Assembly (NCBI GenBank): GCA_907163375.1
Contig: CAJQUW010003420.1
Coordinates: 1-64,000 of the forward strand
DNA from: Prostheceraeus crozeri
Lineage: Eukaryota > Platyhelminthes > Polycladida > Euryleptidae
Length of the DNA: 64,000 bases
Direction: 5' to 3'
The position numbers and the translations under genes are program-made. Below the pieces are notes generated by a model. The model did not search any database, was not told the DNA's origin, and saw only the letters and a list, made by a program, of their open reading frames with translations. Numbering within the stretch: the stretch's first letter is position 1; every line of letters starts with the position of its first letter. This document shows, in pieces, positions 1 to 12,700 of the stretch.

Positions 1-60
1 GGCATGAGAATCGATTGGGTCTCAACATAACTTGGGTGGTCCGTTTTTTATGATCAGCTC

Positions 61-640
61 TGTGACTGTAAAAGGGAAATCCACCGTCGATCAGCTGTTT
101 ATTGTTAGGCAATTTCTGTAGAAATACTTGGAATGCAATTAGGACAGAAGACATCTAATCGTCGATTTCAAGAAAGCATACGATAGTATACAAAGACCAA
201 CCTTATGGAGCGCAACAAGAAATTCGGCAACGAATTTGCTTGCTACGAAGCAAGCAACTGTTGTCTGAGAGCTGGAGGCCAAGTCACAGACGCTTTTTTT
301 TGTTCTCTTCCGACTTGAAACAGTGATGCCCTCCGGCTCCAATATTGATCAATTTCGGCTGAAGTGGGTGATGAGACAAGTGAGAACTTCGGGTGGATTG
401 AATCTAGAAGACCTGAATTGTGACCGGTTGGCATATGTGGATGATGTCGATTTAATGGCCGAGAGCCTGGTAGTGCTGGATAGAAAGTAGGCGGATACGG
501 TGAGGCAAGAATTCTGCCAAATAAGTGGCCGGGACGACTGGATGGTTGTGGCGCAGAATCGAGTCGAATGGAACTGCAGTGGCAAATGGTCTGAATGGAC
601 TGAGGATCTCCGGACGTAGTGAGTATATTTGCAGAAAAGC
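61..640 (+). mobile_element. LINE reverse transcriptase fragment (non-LTR)
   Basis: A degenerate piece of a non-LTR retrotransposon reverse transcriptase. From 82 the DNA reads STVDQLFIVRQFL-like, then VDFKKAYDSIQRPTLW from 161 (RT motif A, with the catalytic Asp). At 428 it reads LAYVDDVDLMAESL (motif C, Y-x-D-D). Motifs A and C are in the same frame, with in-frame stops at about 275 and 488. The stretch between them is shorter than usual, and the expected G-x-x-L-S-P motif B is not recognisable. The wording is typical of RTE/CR1-like LINEs in marine invertebrates. No 5' end, poly-A tail or target duplication was found. It is a dead remnant. That it is a LINE is fairly sure; the clade is not. 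Confidence 0.75.
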
Positions 641-1219
641 GACAACTCAAAGACGTGTTTAATTTGATATAGAGTAAATAATTCTAAAATAAATACAAAG
701 TAGATATAAGCAAGGAAATGAAAACTAACTTATTTTAAGCACTTGCGACAACTCTAGTCATAATAAGATAACGTCATTAAGCAAAGGATGCTAAATAGTC
801 TTGCTTCAAAAGCTAAAAACATTCAATTCATATAGGGGGCCAGCTATGAAAGGAGATTAAGTGAAAATACTGAAATCGAGACATGCACAACTGGAAATTA
901 GCATAGATAAGGTAAATGAGTTGATTTTTGTTTTCTTTTATTCAATTCAATAGAAGGAATGTCTGTTTTGAATTCACAAAGAAGGTACTCGTGTGGTGTG
1001 TCAAGTACTTCTTGATTGATTCAAAATGAAATGACTGAAGTATCAAAGATTACATACTACACCTGACTTTCACTACCAGCATTTCAGATTTGCATTAAGC
1101 AAGTTAGTGAAGTTTCGACGAGCATTCATTAAATACGGCTCGCATCACTTTAAACACACTCGCCTAAGTTAGTGCGCCTGCAATAATTAAAATATGACGC
1201 TTTTTGCAAACACATTGAA
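641..1219. other. AT-rich intergenic stretch, nothing recognised
   Basis: No coding-like frame, repeat or RNA motif could be supported here. Confidence 0.4.
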
Positions 1220-1386
1220 AATAGAATAATTCAATATTGAGTTGCATTCTCAGTTGAAAAATGGAAACAGACCTAAATAGCTGCCATTTCATTCAATGTC
1301 AGGAATTATCAGAAGGCGTAATTTACATCTCAGATCTGTTTCCATTTTTCAACTGAGGATGCAATTCAATATTTAATTATTCTATT
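1220..1386. mobile_element. MITE with about 53-bp inverted repeats (copy 1)
   Basis: The first about 53 bases, starting AATAGAATAATT, return as a near-perfect reverse complement at 1334-1386, with roughly five mismatches by eye. The spacer is about 60 bp. A diverged copy of the left arm and spacer lies at about 36573-36680, so this is a dispersed family rather than a chance hairpin. It has no coding capacity. The transposase family that moved it is unknown, and no clear target duplication was identified. Confidence 0.65.
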
Positions 1387-2616
1387 CATACCAACATTTC
1401 AGTCTACGAATTTATAGCAATCTCCTTTTCATAATTTGCATTTTGCAATTAAAGAACTCACAGTCTTACACACAACCCAAATGAAGATAATGACTGGAAC
1501 AGTCCTATAATATTAGATTAATTAATATTTTTGGGTAGGCTATATTGGAATGTCAATCACATGTAAATCTAATTAAATGATATGTGAGCGAAGTGTTCGA
1601 CTACTCATCGCTTCATTGGTTTCTCTGTTCTTGTTCAATTGTGCATATGTACTAGTATGGACCTAACATGAAACTATGCTGTACAGCCACATTGGTTCAT
1701 GCAAATACTTACTACACCTTTCATATTTTTCAGGAGCCTATTCACATTGGTGGATCGTCCAACTTCCCGAAATCTTCGGTATCGATTGATGGAATGGATA
1801 TTCGCACGAATGGTGCCGCCCAAGACCACAGCAATTTTTGCGATGGCTTTTCTAGTTTTCAATTTAAGTCACAGACCTTCGCAGGAAGAAACTTCGGAGT
1901 GCCTCTAGTGCTCTCTGAACACCAGAATGAATTTCAGTAAGAAATGCTCCGAGCATTATATGAGAACTCTGCACTTTATTTGACCCTCAATCAGGCGCAT
2001 TAATGGAAAATTTTCTTATTTTTTTATTGTTGCAAATAAATATGACATCAAGCTGATTTATAGCCGAATTAGTAATCTATGAACAACTTTTAAGATTGTG
2101 ACATATAATATGATTTTGGATGAGGGCCTAAAAAATGAATAATGTTTTCTACCCATAGTATAATAGCATGCAGAAATACTTGAAATTGCTTGAAATGCGC
2201 AATAATGACACAATGTAGTAGGCCTGTAACTTCTATCTTTCAAAGTAATTGTTGATTTATTGACTTTGACAACATGTACAGGGTGACCAGTTAAGGACGC
2301 CGGATTGAATTCAATAGCCATATCCACGATACTGAAGATATGTTATTAATTAAATGCCTGGAATATTTACAAAGGTATGTAACTTCATTTTGCATTGTCA
2401 ATTTGCTATGAATTTGATGCAGAAGTTGCATTGGGTGAGTTCCACTCATAATGGTAATAGAACACCTGGCACAGTCACACCACTTGCCATTTGTATTATT
2501 GGATAGAAAATCCCAGGGCATCTTTATGCCATCGGTCACAGCAGTTGCCCCCTTAGTACAAAGTTAAAAGAACCCTTACAAAGTTCAAGTTGCACAATAG
2601 TTTGAAACTTCCCAAG
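1387..2616. other. Intergenic stretch, nothing firmly recognised
   Basis: Short frames at 1668-1940 on both strands shadow one another and resemble no family I know. Nothing else could be supported. Confidence 0.35.
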
Positions 2617-2877
2617 TAGCACAGCCCAGTGGGCCCCAATATGGGAAGATACCGTTTTGCCCAATGGCCCCGTGGGCTACCCGAATGGTAGCAGGTGCCG
2701 GCCAACATCAGGAAATGGCCGTTTTAATCCCACGTAATCCCATATGCACCGGCGTGTAAACGACGTTGGCCCAGCAAAAGTTGCCCAATGTTGCCACAAA
2801 ATACCCATCGTCAGCGCGCATGCATTTAACGTGCACGCAGCGGCTCCACACCGAGCCGACGCCGAAATGAGGTCCTA
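2617..2877. repeat. GC-rich unclassified repeat-like island
   Basis: This about 260-bp island is distinctly richer in GC than its surroundings. It is full of short GGCCCA/TGGGCC-type palindromes (CAGCCCAGTGGGCC, GTTGGCCCAGC, GTTGCCCAATGTTGCC). It abuts the large palindrome that starts at 2878. The composition and the WGGGCCM-type words look like an animal MITE or SINE body, but no termini or second copy are visible in the window. Confidence 0.35.
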
Positions 2878-3217
2878 CCCATGAAGTGCCGACTCGGGTG
2901 CGTCAATCTTGCGATTTTCTTTCTGCAGTACCGCATTAGTTCCATTCCCGATTATCTATCTTGGCCGCAGCAACAATGCCGTGACACTAGTTATGGCGAT
3001 ACATATAATAGCTGCGCTACTGATGTACATACACATCCCCCGCCATTTTGAGCCAGAGAAACATGGATGTGTACATCAGTAGCGCAGCTATTATATGTAT
3101 CGCCATAACTAGTGTCACGGCATTGTTGCTGCGGCCAAGATAATCGGGAATGGAACTAATGCGGTACTGCAGAAAAGAAAATCGCAAGATTGACGCACTC
3201 GTGTCGCACTTCATGGG
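2878..3217. repeat. Near-perfect 340-bp palindrome (foldback/hairpin)
   Basis: Left arm 2878 to about 3036 (starting CCCATGAAGTG) and right arm about 3064-3217 (ending CACTTCATGGG) are almost exact reverse complements. Only a few small differences and a central spacer of about 25 bp separate them. The arm identity is much higher than in the other inverted repeats of this window, so the structure is recent or maintained by conversion. It may be a foldback transposon or a local inverted duplication. Transcription would give a long double-stranded hairpin RNA. Confidence 0.85.
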
Positions 3218-4139
3218 ATAATCAAGCTGACTGCAATTCAAAACTCCCTTCCTGATTTAATCGGTTAAACTTACGAAGCGGTTAGATGTGCTGTTTGTGA
3301 GATAAAATACAATTCTGAAGTTCAAATGTGTATGTTCTCATCATAAAAAGGGGACTGAAACAATAGCATAATCACACAAGTATTAAAATCTGATACAGAA
3401 TTACATGATATGAGACTTGTCAAAATGAACACGCTGAATTTTATTTGGACATCTAACACAGAGATTCTAGAATAAATTATTTATACGTATATACAGCACT
3501 TATTAGAAATATCTGATAACCTAGTTTTCCAACAACCAACATAATCACTTAAAATGAAAGAAATAGCTAAATAGCTATGAGCATGACTGCAGTTGGCCAT
3601 CCTTTCTTACATTAGCATAAATAAATTGACACTGCCATCAGTGCTGCATCGGAGAAACTCGGAGGCTTTTGCAGAGAAAAGGATCAATTAGCCCTTCAAA
3701 GGCAATCCTCCATCTGAAAAATCCAACCTCTAGCAGGCAGAAAATTTCAAAATGCTAATAAGAACTAACTAACTATACCCAAAAACATCGATTCATTTCT
3801 ATAGGATATGACGGACAATTAGTAAGCATTTTAGCGTTTAGCTACTACAGTCTTGCTCAGCTACATTTATTATTTTTATTTGTTATTAAGTAGTTAGAAG
3901 AGAGCTATTCAATATTTCCATTAAGTACTGCATCTAACCATATCGCATGATGTCTAACAGAAAAGGATTGATTAGATTTGAATAAAAAAACCTTTACAAT
4001 AGCACGAATGTTGTGAAGAGTATTCAATCTCCTCTTGAAGTGGAGTTATGTACTAAAAGCCATCTATTTAAAAAAATTCATTTTAACAAGTCTTAGAATT
4101 ACCGGTAAAGAATACTGAAGCGTGGTAAGTAAAAAAATT
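3218..4139. other. AT-rich intergenic stretch
   Basis: No gene, repeat or RNA motif recognised. Confidence 0.35.
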
Positions 4140-5205
4140 ACGGATGAACCGTTGAATTTTGAATGAACTAGAGGCTTGATATGAAATTGAAATTAAGTTC
4201 GAGCATATTATCAATGCCATTTAAGCAATGTCTAAGCAACAGCTTTAAGTAATACATTTCCCACTCATTACAAGACAAAATGAAATTGATGTGACTTTTT
4301 TACAGAAGCTGCAGTTTAAGAATACAGACGAATAACAGCTACGCGGTAATGATAGTAAATTCACGACAATGTCTCATCTGCAATTACAGGCAAGATAATT
4401 AATCTGGATACGAATCATAATTATCAAGCAACCTGGAAAAATCTGAAAGGCAGATAGTGATTATAATATTGGTAAATCTTGGTAATTTTTATTGATCTGG
4501 TAAAGAAAGATCTGATATCATTTTCCTTTATAGTTGAAATCAATGAAATATTATTATTCTTCAGTCTTTCTACCCACAAAAATCAATAAATTATGGCAAA
4601 ATATATTTCGTCGATCTGGTCTCATCAATTGAGATAGAAAGGAGTCCTAAGTAAAAATTTTGGAGATCAAGTGCTAAATCATTTGAAATCTCTGTACAAA
4701 ATTACAAACCATCAATGTCAATGTCGACATCTACCAAATATACATATACCAAAGTTCATTTACTGTTGTTGTACTGACAGAACTGCGACAATCAATGAGC
4801 TGTGGTATATGTGTATATTTGTTAGATATCGATATTGACAGTTTGTAATTTTGTAGGAATTTCGAATGATTTGGCATTTGATTTCCTGAATTTTTTCATA
4901 TGATTTCTTTCTATTTCAATTGATAAAGTCAGATCGGCGAAATATATGTTGACATAGTTTATTAATTTTTATACCCAGAAAGCTTAAAAATTCAGTAATT
5001 TCAACTAAAAAGAAAATGATTAATGAAGATGAATTTCTTCATTTTCTGAGTCATGGGTACAGAGGTGATAATACCCGGAATATATTCTAAACAGGAAGCA
5101 TAAAGAACTAATCTCCGATAAAATTTGTCATAAAGCTTCATAGCCTCAATAAACATTTTCATAAAAATAAGTTGAATAAAACTTGAAATTCAACGGTTCA
5201 TCAGG
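4140..5205. repeat. Diverged 1-kb foldback element
   Basis: A long imperfect inverted repeat. Its outer ends carry GATGAACCGTTGAATTT at about 4143 and the complementary AAATTCAACGGTTCATC at about 5186. Inner arms at about 4500-4760 and 4808-5040 also match as reverse complements (for example ACAAAATTACAAAC against GTTTGTAATTTTGT). The arms are clearly more diverged than the 2878-3217 palindrome. No reading frame is present. It is probably an old foldback or non-autonomous DNA transposon. Confidence 0.6.
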
Positions 5206-5620
5206 TGATGTGATCAATGAAACTATAAAAAAGCTACTGGCGCGCGTAGCGCATCTATGAAAGTGAAAGTCAGAGAAGACCACTCAATAGTCCGAGTCCA
5301 CTTAGTCCGAGTCAGATAAATCACTGTGACTTAACTGAGCTTGGGCCTGCGCCTCCTTCATCTAAACTATGGTTGTCGCCGCCCACCTTTGCGGTCCCTT
5401 GTACCACGCAGATACCTGCTGGAGATTTCCTCAAAATTCTTGGAAGTTATCGTTGGAAACTGCTGTTTCTTCACAGAATCTGTAACGGAAATGGCACCAT
5501 TTTACACCCACATAGCTGCTCTGTCACTGAAATGGTGTCGTTTTCATATTTCAAGATAAAAGTTTGCAACATCCGGTGGATATGACGATCCCAGTTAATT
5601 AAAATTCATCGGAGATAATA
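5206..5620. other. Intergenic, nothing recognised
   Basis: Short overlapping frames at 5341-5585 have no recognisable motifs. The stretch ends at the TA preceding the Tc1 copy. Confidence 0.35.
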
Positions 5621-6609
5621 GTCCGTTTCATAAAAAGTGGATCATCCTAAAATTTGACTAAATAAAACATAAGTATGATACAAAAAGCATTTTTCATGTT
5701 ATTTCATGTCCCTAATATATTTAAATGTCCTTGTATAATCTGATAAGCTATGATACAGTAACAGTTCTTAAGAAGCTAATATTTTGTGGCCCTACCCTTA
5801 TTGTCAATGACATTACCAATTCGTCTAGGCATTGATTCGATGACATCGTTGATTTTTGACTGATCTAACTTTCTCCACTCTCTTTTTAACAGTGACGCAA
5901 GTTGTGATACGCCATCTGTAGGTAGCAGTGAACGACGAACGTTACGTTTTAGAATACTCCATACATTTTCTATGGGATACAGATCAGGAGAACGAGCTGG
6001 CCAAGATAATGTCCTAAGCCCTAATTAAAACTTGCATAAGTTGACTCTACTACTCCTGTGACACGTAGCATTATCATCTATAAATAACCAAGTCGATGGA
6101 TCACCAAGTTGATCTGTCATTTGGCCAATTTTCATTCGTAAAACATTCACATAGCGTTCAGAATTCATGGTTCCTTTCTGCATGTGAAGTCTTCTACGAA
6201 TAGTGGACTTAGAAATAGACGAATCTAGTGCAGCCATCTCAGTTAACGAGAGACTTGGATCAACTTTAACAAATCTCAAAATGGATGTTTTGCGTGGACG
6301 GCCAGAGCCCTCTTTACGACAGAGCCGAAAATCATCATTATGCCATCGATGCACATTTGTGTAAAGGACATTTAGTCGCTTGCTTGTACCTCGCAAAGAA
6401 AACCCTGACACTTTGCCTTTTGTGAATGCGATCTCGTTATTGTTCATTTGTGCTTTGTATTGTTTTCAACCGGTAAGAGATAGATTTCTAGCTGAAAGCA
6501 ATCAGGAGTGCTGCCAACACCACCGCAACGAAGTCAGGAAGCTATGTAACATGAAGTCCAGTTAATCACATGTAGCAGTTACATTATTGTTGATGAATAA
6601 TGGTGCTAT
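5621..6609 (-). mobile_element. Tc1 transposon copy 1, left part (split by giant element)
   Basis: The left terminal repeat (GTCCGTTTCATAAAAAGTGG) follows a TA at 5619-5620. The interior matches the full-length copy at 50624-52255 closely, apart from a large internal deletion in the transposase. Similarity stops exactly after GGTGCTAT at 6602-6609 and resumes with the same eight bases at 32630. The right part of the same Tc1 copy therefore lies at 32630-32978, with TA at 32979-32980. The two parts together cover the whole reference element with only those 8 bp counted twice. This shows that the 26 kb between them is a later insertion. Confidence 0.85.
5755..6447 (-). pseudogene. Tc1 transposase, internally deleted
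   Basis: A minus-strand Tc1-family DD34E transposase. The N-terminus, MNNNEIAFTKGKVS, starts at 6447 and is followed by the helix-turn-helix region (GRPRKTS linker). The second catalytic Asp lies in WLFIDDNATCH and the Glu region in SPDLYPIENVWSILKRN, downstream at about 5920. Compared with the copy at 50753-51664, the stretch between RRRL and QKGTMNSER is missing; that stretch holds the first catalytic Asp (WSDEAS) in the full copy. The frame also stops after RVNLCKF, before the Glu motif. The protein cannot be catalytic. It would have acted in cis on TIRs like those at 5621 and 32978. Confidence 0.85.
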
Positions 6610-6760
6610 CATAGAAATCCGATTAATATTATTGCGCGTTAGTTAGACTAGAATGGCCACAACAATATCGCAGAACACTACGCCGTGGTTAAGTCGTGAC
6701 TATAGCAACGGTACACTTATGACTCAGCACCAGTACATCAATGAAGTAGGTCACGTCCAA
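6610..6760. repeat. Left terminal/subterminal region of giant element
   Basis: A perfect 15-bp terminal repeat is followed by ACTAGAATGG (6647-6656), GGTTAAG (6687-6693), GGTACACTTATGACTCA (6710-6726) and GTAGGTCA (6746-6753). All four recur near the right end. The first, second and fourth are inverted there; the third is in direct orientation. They may be transposase-binding sites. Confidence 0.6.
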
Positions 6761-9723
6761 ACACGTGGTTTTCAGCTGACAATCATTCGGCATCAGTGTT
6801 AACATGAATTCTTCGCTGATGCAATGGATTTTCTAGTGTGAAATAATCATCGTAAAGACAGCGTGAGGGATATTGCTATTACAAATCGCAAATGTGCATC
6901 GCAATATGACTTTGTGTGTTTACTACCACTATCACTGCTACGCGTGCATTTCTGTTGAATTGGATTGCGATCAAAGCGCCATTGCGATGGAAGTTTTTTC
7001 TTTATCTGCCGGATAACAGACTGTGAATGGAAAGTGATGCACCTACTATCCAAGGACGGAGAGAGCATGTAGAAGAAGTGTTCTGATTAACTTCAGCATT
7101 GTGTTTGCACGATTACAATTGCACTTCTTGCCCACCATCGATGTATTGGTCGCTTTTTCAATCAGAGAGTATTAGCTGATGAACAGGAGATATTAGACTT
7201 GCAGATAAATGCTGCTGTTTATGGTAAAAGTGGCAAAATAATTTTGATAAACAGCGACTCGAACTCTGGTACTTAGTCACAACAGCGACAAAACTGCAAC
7301 TTGACACATACACCAGAGGAACACGGCCTCTACTCGCAGCATGCTAAAATATAGAACATGAACAATTTTATGGGGACGGCAGTTTGCAGACGCAGAAGTA
7401 CTTTTGAGCCTGCTTTTCACAAGGCATCCTTCTCACAAATATTATCTCGGGTAAAGAGATGTATCTCATTCCTGCTTTATGATCAAATCATCAGTCAGAA
7501 AACAATTTTTGTGACATTATAGACATGCACTGCATACCGGGCGTAATGGTTACTACTTGGTCGAAGCTCTCGTGGCCATGGAGGCAATCAACCGGAAGCT
7601 GTCCTGAGAAAAGAACATGAAATTGATGCAGTCATACCCTCAATTAATATTTGACAATTAAAAATGCTAAACGAGCGAAGAAATCAATAAATTTGTGAGC
7701 GGCGGAAGTTTCAGCGTTGCAGAAACAGTAGCATTTAATATCTGGTCTTGGCGACCACGACGACGACTATATATTCAAAAAATATCTTTCTACCATTGAA
7801 ATATGACGTAAGTCATTGAGCCATAATAAACTACTGTCAATGCGTAGGCTACATTATAGTCCCAAAAGTATATCGGCATATTTCACGCTTCATTGATCGT
7901 TTTGCTCTGCAAATGAACGGATTATCAAAATTGCCTTTTGAATACATAGATTGAAGGGCTTAAAAATTTATTAACTTAGGCAAATTTATTCTCCTAGCGG
8001 CAGTACTGCATGGCATTGCACGCCAGAAATCCACCAATTATTTCCGATGTCTAATTTGAAATTAGAAATGTGAACGTATTTCATTTGCATCCGAGTAGAA
8101 TAAAATGTTCTCACAGGGCTGGCGAATTACAGGGAGGACCACAGCATATGGAGGGACCAAGTGAATGATTTTAAAACTCAATTTACTATTTTGCTTGTAA
8201 TCGACTTAACGAGTTGAGGTAGCTCATGACTCTGGATTATAATCTAGTGCTCAGATGATAGGCCTAAGTGTCGAAATACTCTCTTTCAAAAACACAAAAG
8301 ACAGAATTTTAGAGTACCGGATTGAATATTTTGTTTCTCACTTTTACGTCGTTTCTGTGCCCGTGTTGACCTCTATTGAGGCTATCGTAGTCTATTTTCG
8401 GACGTAAAGGAGCAGTGTTCAACTGCATGAATTGAAATGACGAGTTTTATTTAGCGCAGGCCTATAATCTAAGTATGCATTGGGATGCTAATTATCGCTT
8501 CTGCTGCTTGAGAACAAAGTTGCTTATTAGTTTTTTTCACTTTGAGTTTGTTTTCAGACAGTTTTGCAACAAATTTAGAGAAAGCGGATGGACAAATAGG
8601 CTAACTGGAGTTTAAAATGCAATTATAATGGTAATTAATTGATCACACTACAAATAATTAGATTGCCTCCAACAGAGTTGAGAATTACTTAAACATTTCA
8701 AAAAAGAAGAGATTGACATCTTTAGTCTTGGAGACTCGTAATATTTGAATTTTATTTCACTCGATTTTCTTTCCATTTAAATAGCCTATGACATCCTATA
8801 CCAATAGCACTTTTGTCTTTAATGATCGTCAATACTTCATGAAAAGATGAAGTCACAGATTTTATTTAAAAATGCTGTAAAATCGATTTAAAATTTTAAG
8901 TCTTACCATATAGTATATAATATATCTACTCCATGAGTCTTACTTTCATGTTCATAGCATTTTTTATTTAATGAACCTGCCGATCTTCTACGTGAGACTA
9001 ACGCAAATTTATAAACTCGAACTTACAATCTAGTACTTTGCGCAACGAATATTACTAACAAAGATGATAGGCTGCAAACATTCTTCAAAATTTTTCCACA
9101 AATGTTCACCGATTTTGCTTTTGTTGTCATTGAGATCATCCAATCTTATATTACAAAAAATGTCCATCCTACTATTTTTTTCTACAATCAAAAGGACAGA
9201 TCCTACAAAATTGAAAAGTCAAATATGTCAAGCGCAAAGTTTATTCGACATGAAATAATATGGCTACAAACTACCGATGTCTTCGAAGTTTGAAAAACAA
9301 TTAAATAACGATTTGTCCTTTCCTTCCGTAGTTGCTTGTACAGTTCCGGAAGAGTCGCACACCATGTTTGATTTCCAGATCTGACACGAAAATGCCACAA
9401 TCACATTCTGAAAAACACAAAATCTCTGGTTGACATTCAGGCAGAGGAGAAGAAAAGAGTCATTTTACAAACATGAAACACAAGTGTAAACAAAATGCAG
9501 AAAACAAAATATTATCAGTATGAGAAGCAAAGGATAAACGTAAATACACAAAAACACAAATGATACCAGTGTCAATTCATTAACAAAACTACGATAAAAT
9601 AAAAAGTCGTAAGTTTCAGCTATCTAACATCACGAAATTGACCGAGGAAAAATGAAGTAAAATGAAACGGTCTAAGTCGGCCGCCACACACGCATAATAG
9701 GACAGTATAAAAATGGTTCCGTT
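6761..9723. other. Unique-looking DNA inside giant element
   Basis: No frame longer than about 75 codons and no recognisable domain. It is AT-rich, with two TAGGCCTA-type octamers at about 8259 and 8458. No repeat could be defined. Confidence 0.35.
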
Positions 9724-12700
9724 TGAAAATCTATCCAGAATTAATTCATAACAGAAATGCAACCTTCATAGATCAACAAAATAAATTTCCACAACCGCAC
9801 AAACGACTCAGCATAGTCAAATCAATCAATACCGACTTCGTCAACATTTTTTCGAATACCTCACTACTCTTCAACCACTCAAATCAATCATCTATGTTTC
9901 GAAAATATCCTTAATTTACAAAAATAGAAATGCAACTTTCATACATCAACAAAACAAATCTCCAACACCATACCAACGACTCAGCATAGTCAAATCAATC
10001 AATACCGACTTTGTCAACATCTTTTCGAATACCTCACTACTCTTCAACTACTCAAATCAATCATCTATGTTTCGAAAATATCCTTAATTTACAAAAATAG
10101 AAATGCAACCTTCATACATCAACAAAACAAATTTCCACAACTGCACAAACGACTCAGCATAGTCAAATCAATCAATACCGACTTCGTCAACATCATTTCG
10201 AATACCTCGCTACTCGTCAACTACTCAAATTAATCATCTATGTTTCGAAAATATCCTTAATTTACAAAAATAGAAATGCAACCTTCATACATCAACAAAA
10301 CAAATTTCCACAACTGCACAAACGACTCAGCATAGTCAAATCAATCAATACCGACTTTGTCAACAGTTTTTCGAATACCTCACTGCTCTTCAACTACTCA
10401 AATCAATCATCTATGTTTCGAAAATATCCTTAATTTACAAAAATAGAAATGCAACCTTCATACATCAACAAAATAAATTTCCACAACCGCACAAACGACT
10501 CAGCATAGTCAAATCAATCAATACCGACTTTGTCAACATTTTTTCGAATACCTCACTACTCTTCAACTACTCAAATCAATCATCTATGTTTCGAAAATAT
10601 CCTTAATTTACAAAAATAGAAATGCAACCTTCATACATCAACAAAACAAATTTCCACAAACGCACAAACGACTCAGGATAGTCAAATCAATCAATACCGA
10701 CTTCGTCAACATCTTTTCGAATACCTCACTGCTCTTCAACTACTCAAATCAATCATCTATGTTTCGAAAATATCCTTAATTTACAAAAATAGAAATGCAA
10801 CCTTCATACATCAACAAAACAAATTTCCACAACTGCACAAACGACTCAGCGTAGTCAAATCAATCAATACCGACTTTGTCAACATTTTTTCGAATACCTC
10901 ACTACTCTTCAACTACTCAAATCAATCATCTATGTTTCGAAAATATCCTTAATTTACAAAAATAGAAATGCAACCTTCATACATCAACAAAACAAATTTC
11001 CACAAACGCACAAACGACTCAGCATAGTCAAATCAATCAATACCGACTTCGTCAACATCTTTTCGAATACCTCACTACTCTTCAACTACTCAAATCAATC
11101 ATCTATGTTTCGAAAATATCCTTAATTTACAAAAATAGAAATGCAACCTTCATACATCAACAAAACAAATTTCCACAACTGCACAAACGACTCAGCATAG
11201 TCAAATCAATCAATACCGACTTTGTCAACATTTTTTCGAATACCTCACTACTCTTCAACCACTCAAATCAATCATCTATGTTTCGAAAATATCCTTAATT
11301 TACAAAAATAGAAATGCAACTTTCATACATCAACAAAACAAATTTCCACAAACGCACAAACGACTCAGCATAGTCAAATCAATCAATACCGACTTTGTCA
11401 ACATCTTTTCGAATACCTCACTACTCTTCAACTACTCAAATCAATCATCTATGTTTCGAAAATATCCTTAATTTACAAAAATAGAAATGCAACCTTCATA
11501 CATCAACAAAACAAATTTCCACAACTGCACAAACGACTCAGCATAGTCAAATCAATCAATACCGACTTTGTCAACATTTTTTCGAATACCTCACTACTCT
11601 TCAACTACTCAAATCAATCATCTATGTTTCGAAAATATCCTTAATTTACAAAAATAGAAATGCAAACTTCATACATCAACAAAACAAATTTCCACAACTG
11701 CACAAACGACTCAGCATAGTCAAATCAATCAATACCGACTTCGTCAACATCTTTTCGAATACCTCACTACTCTTCAACTACTCAAATTAATCATCTATGT
11801 TTCGAAAATATCCTTAATTTACAAAAATAGAAATGCAACCTTCATACATCAACAACATACCAACGACTCAGCATAGTCAAATCAATCAATACCGATTTTG
11901 TCAACATTTTTTCGAATACCTCACTACTCTTCAACTACTCAAATCAATCATCTATGTTTCGAAAATATCCTTAATTTACAAAAATAGAAATGCAACCTTC
12001 ATACATCAACAAAACAAATTTCCACAACAGCACAAACGACTCAGCATAGTCAAATCAATCAATACCGACTTTGTCAACATCTTTTCGAATACCTCACTAC
12101 TCTTCAACTACTCAAATCAATCATCTATGTTTCGAAAATATCCTTAATTTACAAAAATAGAAATGCAACCTTCATACATCAACAAAACAAATTTCCACAA
12201 CTGCACAAACGACTCAGCATAGTCAAATCAATCAATACCGACTTTGTCAACATTTTTTCGAATACCTCACTACTCTTCAACCACTCAAATCAATCATCTA
12301 TGTTTCGAAAATATCCTTAATTTACAAAAATAGAAATGCAACCTTCATACATCAACAAAACAAATTTCCACAACTGCACAAACGACTCAGCATAGTCAAA
12401 TCAATCAATACCGACTTTGTCAACATCTTTTCGAATACCTCACTACTCTTCAACTACTCAAATCAATCATCTATGTTTCGAAAATATCCTTAATTTACAA
12501 AAATAGAAATGCAACCTTCATACATCAACAAAACAAATTTCCACAACTGCACAAACGACTCAGCATAGTCAAATCAATCAATACCGATTTTGTCAACATT
12601 TTTTCGAATACCTCACTACTCTTCAACTACTCAAATCAATCATCTATGTTTCGAAAATATCCTTAATTTACAAAAATAGAAATGCAAACTTCATACATCA

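Noticed and set aside
11833-12147. A 104-codon open frame inside the satellite
   Set aside because: It is produced by the 173-bp repeat, mainly where the one short unit shifts the frame. The same peptide recurs with the period and has no independent coding signature.
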